From positions 558,001-622,000 of the forward strand of contig AP009389.1 in the NCBI GenBank assembly GCA_000010565.1: a DNA stretch of 64,000 nt, read 5' to 3'. A model generated the notes under the pieces. The model was not told where the DNA came from, ran no database searches, and worked only from the letters and a program-made list of their open reading frames with translations. The position numbers were made by a program, and so were the translations under genes. This DNA is from Pelotomaculum thermopropionicum SI. GTDB taxonomy: Bacteria; Bacillota; Desulfotomaculia; Desulfotomaculales; Pelotomaculaceae. Below, piece by piece: positions 61,224 to 64,000 of this stretch (positions within the stretch are counted from its first letter, which is position 1; every line of letters starts with the position of its first letter).

Positions 61224-61911
61224 GATCTGCGGCATAACCAGTATCGAAGACGCCCGGCTGGCTGCCGGGGCGGGCGCCGATTTTATCGGGGTGGTGGTGG
61301 AGATCGGCTTTTCCCCGCGCTCTTTGACGGTTGAAGAAGCAAAAGCCGTTTTTGCTTCGGCCCCGGTGCCGGCCGTGGCGCTGGTCTTTGAAATGAAGCC
61401 GGAGCGCATTGAGCATATGGTGCTTAAGTTAAAACCTTTTGCGGTGCAGTTCATCAGCCCGGAGGGGCCGGATCTGGCGGGGCGGCTGAAAAGGCTTCAG
61501 CCGCGGCTTAACATCTGGCAGTCCCTGCACCTGCCGGCGAAAGCAGGTTCGTCCGGCGTCAGCTTTGATGAAAGGGAAGTGCTGCGCCGGGTCCGGCAGT
61601 GCAGGGAAGCTGGGGTGGACGCCGTCTTGTTCGACACCGCGGCTGTGCTAAACGGTGTGACCAGGCTTGGCGGAACGGGGCAAACGAGCAACTGGGAGGT
61701 GGCGGGGCGGCTGGTGAAGGCTTCGCCCCTGCCGGCCTTCCTGGCCGGCGGGATCAACCCCGCCAACGTGCGGCAGGCCGTTGAAAAAGTCCGGCCGTAC
61801 GGGATTGACCTGTGTTCCGGGGTTGAAAAAAGTCCGGGAAAGAAGTGCCCGGTCAAATTAAAGGCTTTGATGGAATCGTTAAGGCAGGCAGGGGGGACGG
61901 GAAACGTATGA
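61201..61911 (+). CDS. TrpF-like isomerase
   Basis: A 236-residue TIM-barrel protein with phosphoribosylanthranilate-isomerase signatures: VKICGITSIEDARLA, GADFIGVVVE and FSPRSLT at the substrate strand, FDTAAV, LAGGINPANVRQAV, and GIDLCSGVEKSPGKK (phosphate-binding end). True TrpF has a catalytic cysteine (KICG) and aspartate, both present. The gene lies with a GHMP protein and dehydrogenase rather than other trp genes, so an alternative phosphoribosyl-aryl substrate is plausible. Confidence 0.8.
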   Translation: MKAGCQVKICGITSIEDARLAAGAGADFIGVVVEIGFSPRSLTVEEAKAVFASAPVPAVALVFEMKPERIEHMVLKLKPFAVQFISPEGPDLAGRLKRLQPRLNIWQSLHLPAKAGSSGVSFDEREVLRRVRQCREAGVDAVLFDTAAVLNGVTRLGGTGQTSNWEVAGRLVKASPLPAFLAGGINPANVRQAVEKVRPYGIDLCSGVEKSPGKKCPVKLKALMESLRQAGGTGNV

Positions 61912-62963
61912 TGATGAAAGCAGCGGTGGTGCACGGCAAGGGCGATATCAGGATTGAGCCGGTTCCCGTCCCGGAAACCGGCTATGGGGAGGTTTTGGTA
62001 AAGGTCAGGGCTTCCGGCATCTGCGCCACCGATATCAAAACCCTGCTGGGCCAGGGGCTGCCGGAGAAACTCCCGGCCATCCTGGGCCACGAGGTGGCCG
62101 GGACGGTGGAGCGGGTGGGGCCGGGCGTCCGTGGCGATCTGTCGCCCGGGAAAAGGGTGGCGGTGTACCCCATTGCAGTATGCGGGGAATGTTTCTTCTG
62201 CAAACGGGGCAGGCACAACCTCTGCCTGAGGGAATACGGCCTGGCCCACGGGATAGACGGCGGGTTTGCCCAGTATGTGCGCATACCCAGGGAAATCGTC
62301 GCTATCGGCGGCCTGGTTGAACTGCCGGAACACCTTTCTTACGAGCAGGCGGCAATGGCCGAGCCGCTGTCCTGCTGCCTGGCTGCGGCCCGCGCCGGAA
62401 AGCTGGAGGAGGGCGACACCATGCTGGTGGTGGGGGCCGGCCCGATGGGGCTTTTGCACTTAAAGACGGGTCTCTGGCGCGGGGCCAGGGTCATTGTTGC
62501 CGATTTGCGCCGCGACAGGCTGGAAATGGCCGCCCGGATGGGAGCTGCCCACTGCATTGATGCCGGTGAAAAAGATGTGGTGGAGGAGGTGCGGCGCCTG
62601 ACGGACGGCCTGGGCGCCGGCCTGGTGGTGGCGTCTCTTGGAGCACCGGAGGCTGCAGCACAATACCTGCCGGCAGTGCGCAACGGCGGTACCTTCAATA
62701 TTTTCGGCGGCCCGCCCGCAAACAGGCCGGTCAATGTTGATTTCCGCTGGATTCATTACTCCGAAGTGGTGCTGACGGGGACTTTCGCCTCCACTCCGGA
62801 GGATTTCCGGCTGGCGTTAAAACTTATCGCCGGGGGGCAAATCCTGGTGGACGACCTTATTTCCCACCGCTTTGAACTGGAAAACATGCTCGAGGCAGTG
62901 GAACTGGCGAGAAAACAGGAAATAATTAAGGGCGTTTTAATAATGCCGGGAGAGGATGGTTAA
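61908..62963 (+). CDS. Zinc-dependent alcohol dehydrogenase (MDR)
   Basis: A 351-residue MDR protein: catalytic zinc site GICATDIK and GHEVAGTVERVG, structural zinc VCGECFFCKRGRHNLC, Rossmann VGAGPMGLLHLKTGLW. Related to sorbitol/threonine dehydrogenases. ATG 61908 overlaps the previous stop (ATGA), showing coupling. Substrate likely a sugar or sugar phosphate made by the neighbours; unproven. Confidence 0.85.
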   Translation: MMMKAAVVHGKGDIRIEPVPVPETGYGEVLVKVRASGICATDIKTLLGQGLPEKLPAILGHEVAGTVERVGPGVRGDLSPGKRVAVYPIAVCGECFFCKRGRHNLCLREYGLAHGIDGGFAQYVRIPREIVAIGGLVELPEHLSYEQAAMAEPLSCCLAAARAGKLEEGDTMLVVGAGPMGLLHLKTGLWRGARVIVADLRRDRLEMAARMGAAHCIDAGEKDVVEEVRRLTDGLGAGLVVASLGAPEAAAQYLPAVRNGGTFNIFGGPPANRPVNVDFRWIHYSEVVLTGTFASTPEDFRLALKLIAGGQILVDDLISHRFELENMLEAVELARKQEIIKGVLIMPGEDG

Positions 62964-63773
62964 ATGGACGGGCTGCAAATCAGGCTGAAAAGGATTTTTC
63001 GCAAAAACACGGGGCGCACCCTGGTGGTGGCCATTGACCACGGCATGGCTCTGGGGCCCATGGCGGGAATTAGAAATATCCGGGAAACGGTGGAGCGGCT
63101 GGACTCCACCGGCCTGGTTGACGCCTGGCTACTGACCAAGGGAATTTTAAGATATGGCTTTGAGCCGGCCGGCACACCGGGCATAATCTTAAGAATCAGC
63201 GGTGGTGCAACCATTGCGGGGCCGGAGTTGACCAGGGAAGGGCTGACCGCCACCCTGGAGGAAGCCCTTGCCGCGGGCGCCGATGCGGTGGCGGTATCCG
63301 CCTTTATCGGCTCCCCTTACGAACACGAGACTCTGGTGAACCTGGCCGCAGCGGCAGGCCGGTGCCGGCGCTGGAACGTGCCCCTGCTGGGAGTGGTGGG
63401 GCTTGGAAAAACAAATGAGGACAAAAAAAAGGACCCGAAGTTTATTGCCCTTGCCACCAGGGTGGCGGCGGAACACGGGGCCGACCTGGTCAAAACTTAT
63501 TACACCGAAGAGAACTTCGACCAGGTGGTTGCCGGTTGCCCGGTGCCGGTTTTGATAGCCGGCGGGCCGAAATGCGACACCGACGGCGATACCCTGAAGA
63601 TGGTTTATGGCGCCGTTCAGGGGGGCGCCAGGGGCATCGTAATGGGCCGGAACGTCTGGCAGAGCCCCCACCCCAGGGCCCTCCTGGCGGCGGTGCACGG
63701 GATTATTCACCGGGGCCTGAGCCTCCGGGAAGCCTGCGAACTGCTGGAAGAAAAGGCTCGTAAAAATGAATAG
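62964..63773 (+). CDS. DhnA/ADH-synthase-type class I aldolase
   Basis: A 269-residue aldolase of the DhnA/LsrF/FbaB group: VVAIDHGMALGPM, GADAVAVSAFIGSPYEHE, Schiff-base lysine in DLVKTYYTEE, LIAGGPKCDTD and VMGRNVWQSPHP. Relatives include 2-amino-3,7-dideoxy-D-threo-hept-6-ulosonate synthase, LsrF and class I fructose-bisphosphate aldolase. ATG 62964 directly abuts the previous stop. With the other three genes it suggests a small sugar-aryl pathway. Confidence 0.8.
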   Translation: MDGLQIRLKRIFRKNTGRTLVVAIDHGMALGPMAGIRNIRETVERLDSTGLVDAWLLTKGILRYGFEPAGTPGIILRISGGATIAGPELTREGLTATLEEALAAGADAVAVSAFIGSPYEHETLVNLAAAAGRCRRWNVPLLGVVGLGKTNEDKKKDPKFIALATRVAAEHGADLVKTYYTEENFDQVVAGCPVPVLIAGGPKCDTDGDTLKMVYGAVQGGARGIVMGRNVWQSPHPRALLAAVHGIIHRGLSLREACELLEEKARKNE

Positions 63774-63781
63774 CATTGGCG

Positions 63782-63806
63782 GCCCCCGCCGGGGCTTTTT
63801 CTTTTT
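63782..63806 (+). terminator. Intrinsic terminator
   Basis: GCCCC at 63782-63786 pairs with GGGGC at 63791-63795, followed by a T-rich run. It ends the four-gene operon. Confidence 0.65.
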
Positions 63807-63926
63807 AAATAAAAAATAAAATTATGTCGAATTTGCCGTTGTAAATATGGCTCCGCAGTGCTATTCTGATTATTAATATTAAATGTAAACTTTTGTTTTG
63901 CAAAAAGCTGCCGGGAGAGAACATCA

Positions 63927-64000
63927 TTGTATTTTCCAGTTTCCGGCGTTGAAGTTTTTCCGCTGATTCCGCCGGCTGTCGCCTTTTTGGTTTCTTCCTT
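63927..64000 (+). CDS. TauE/SafE-family transporter, N-terminal fragment
   Basis: A reading frame opens at TTG 63927 after GGGAGA and runs off the window edge. Its 24 visible residues (YFPVSGVEVFPLIPPAVAF and on) match the start of TauE/SafE sulfite-exporter-like membrane proteins, which begin with a short extracellular segment and a first helix. Only the N-terminus can be seen. Confidence 0.6.
   Translation, partial: MYFPVSGVEVFPLIPPAVAFLVSS

Noticed and set aside
1-64000. CRISPR array, rRNA or complete insertion sequence
   Set aside because: No regularly spaced repeats, rRNA sequence or transposase gene were seen on either strand.

Overview
The window looks like chromosome from a strictly anaerobic, moderately GC-rich, probably spore-forming Firmicute of the Pelotomaculum/Desulfotomaculum type (Peptococcaceae). 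The pointers are Gram-positive ribosome-binding sites with many GTG/TTG starts, a spore-type GH18 hydrolase, DUF2512 and SLH proteins, ferredoxin/tungsten/2-hydroxyacyl-dehydratase-type enzymes, and a Firmicute mycofactocin cluster. The genus is inferred, not proven.

Layout. 1-3.5 kb: an amidase-like fragment, a frameshifted GH18 gene, YjbQ, DUF3006 and a ComEC-like metallo-beta-lactamase lipoprotein. 3.7-14.1 kb: a set matching the Sao (selenocysteine-assisted organometal) families: activase, thioredoxin-like SaoT, ArsP-like permease SaoE, Cys-Cys-COOH lipoprotein SaoC, two ABC substrate-binding proteins, permease SaoP interrupted by an in-frame UGA with a SECIS-like hairpin, ATPase SaoA, DsrE-like SaoD, a double-cubane-cluster reductase and a molybdopterin oxidoreductase. 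A selenocysteine-tRNA-shaped gene with a cysteine (GCA) anticodon sits inside this operon. 14.1-21.1 kb: MOSC, an IscU-like scaffold, and a NifX/DUF5320/MinD/Mrp/DUF134 cluster for metallocofactor handling.

21.2-33.0 kb: a mycofactocin locus (MftA precursor, SDR, MftB, MftC, two OYE/FadH flavoenzymes, EtfA-FixC-FixX-EtfB, MftF) interrupted by a MITE-like palindromic element, ending in a Mop-domain protein. 33.0-36.1 kb: two tungstate-binding-protein genes on the minus strand behind a Moco/Tuco-like riboswitch, then thiamine pyrophosphokinase. 36.3-39.5 kb: a sigma-54 activator, a near-consensus -24/-12 promoter and an iron alcohol dehydrogenase. 39.5-46.3 kb: an unusual G18 tract, an HD-GYP protein, a TrpB2-type synthase and a tungsten aldehyde:ferredoxin oxidoreductase operon with its ferredoxin, MoaD and MoeB. 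The TrpB2 gene and the oxidoreductase operon are each preceded by a copy of the same ~85-nt leader RNA, which I do not recognise.

46.4-51.7 kb: secreted beta-propeller and SLH proteins, a frameshifted gene, a sirtuin and an efflux-protein remnant. 51.7-57.0 kb: a c-di-AMP riboswitch in front of a lysine-2,3-aminomutase-like enzyme, a sucrose-phosphate-synthase-like glycosyltransferase and a matching phosphatase, next to an MscS channel; this reads as an osmoadaptation locus. 57.2-59.2 kb: a fluoride riboswitch upstream of a dynamin-like GTPase. 59.6-63.8 kb: an attenuated operon of a GHMP/beta-RFAP-synthase-like protein, a TrpF-like isomerase, a zinc dehydrogenase and a DhnA-type aldolase of unknown pathway. 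The window ends in the start of a TauE/SafE-type transporter. RNA-based control is strikingly dense: I see five known or new riboswitch-like leaders.
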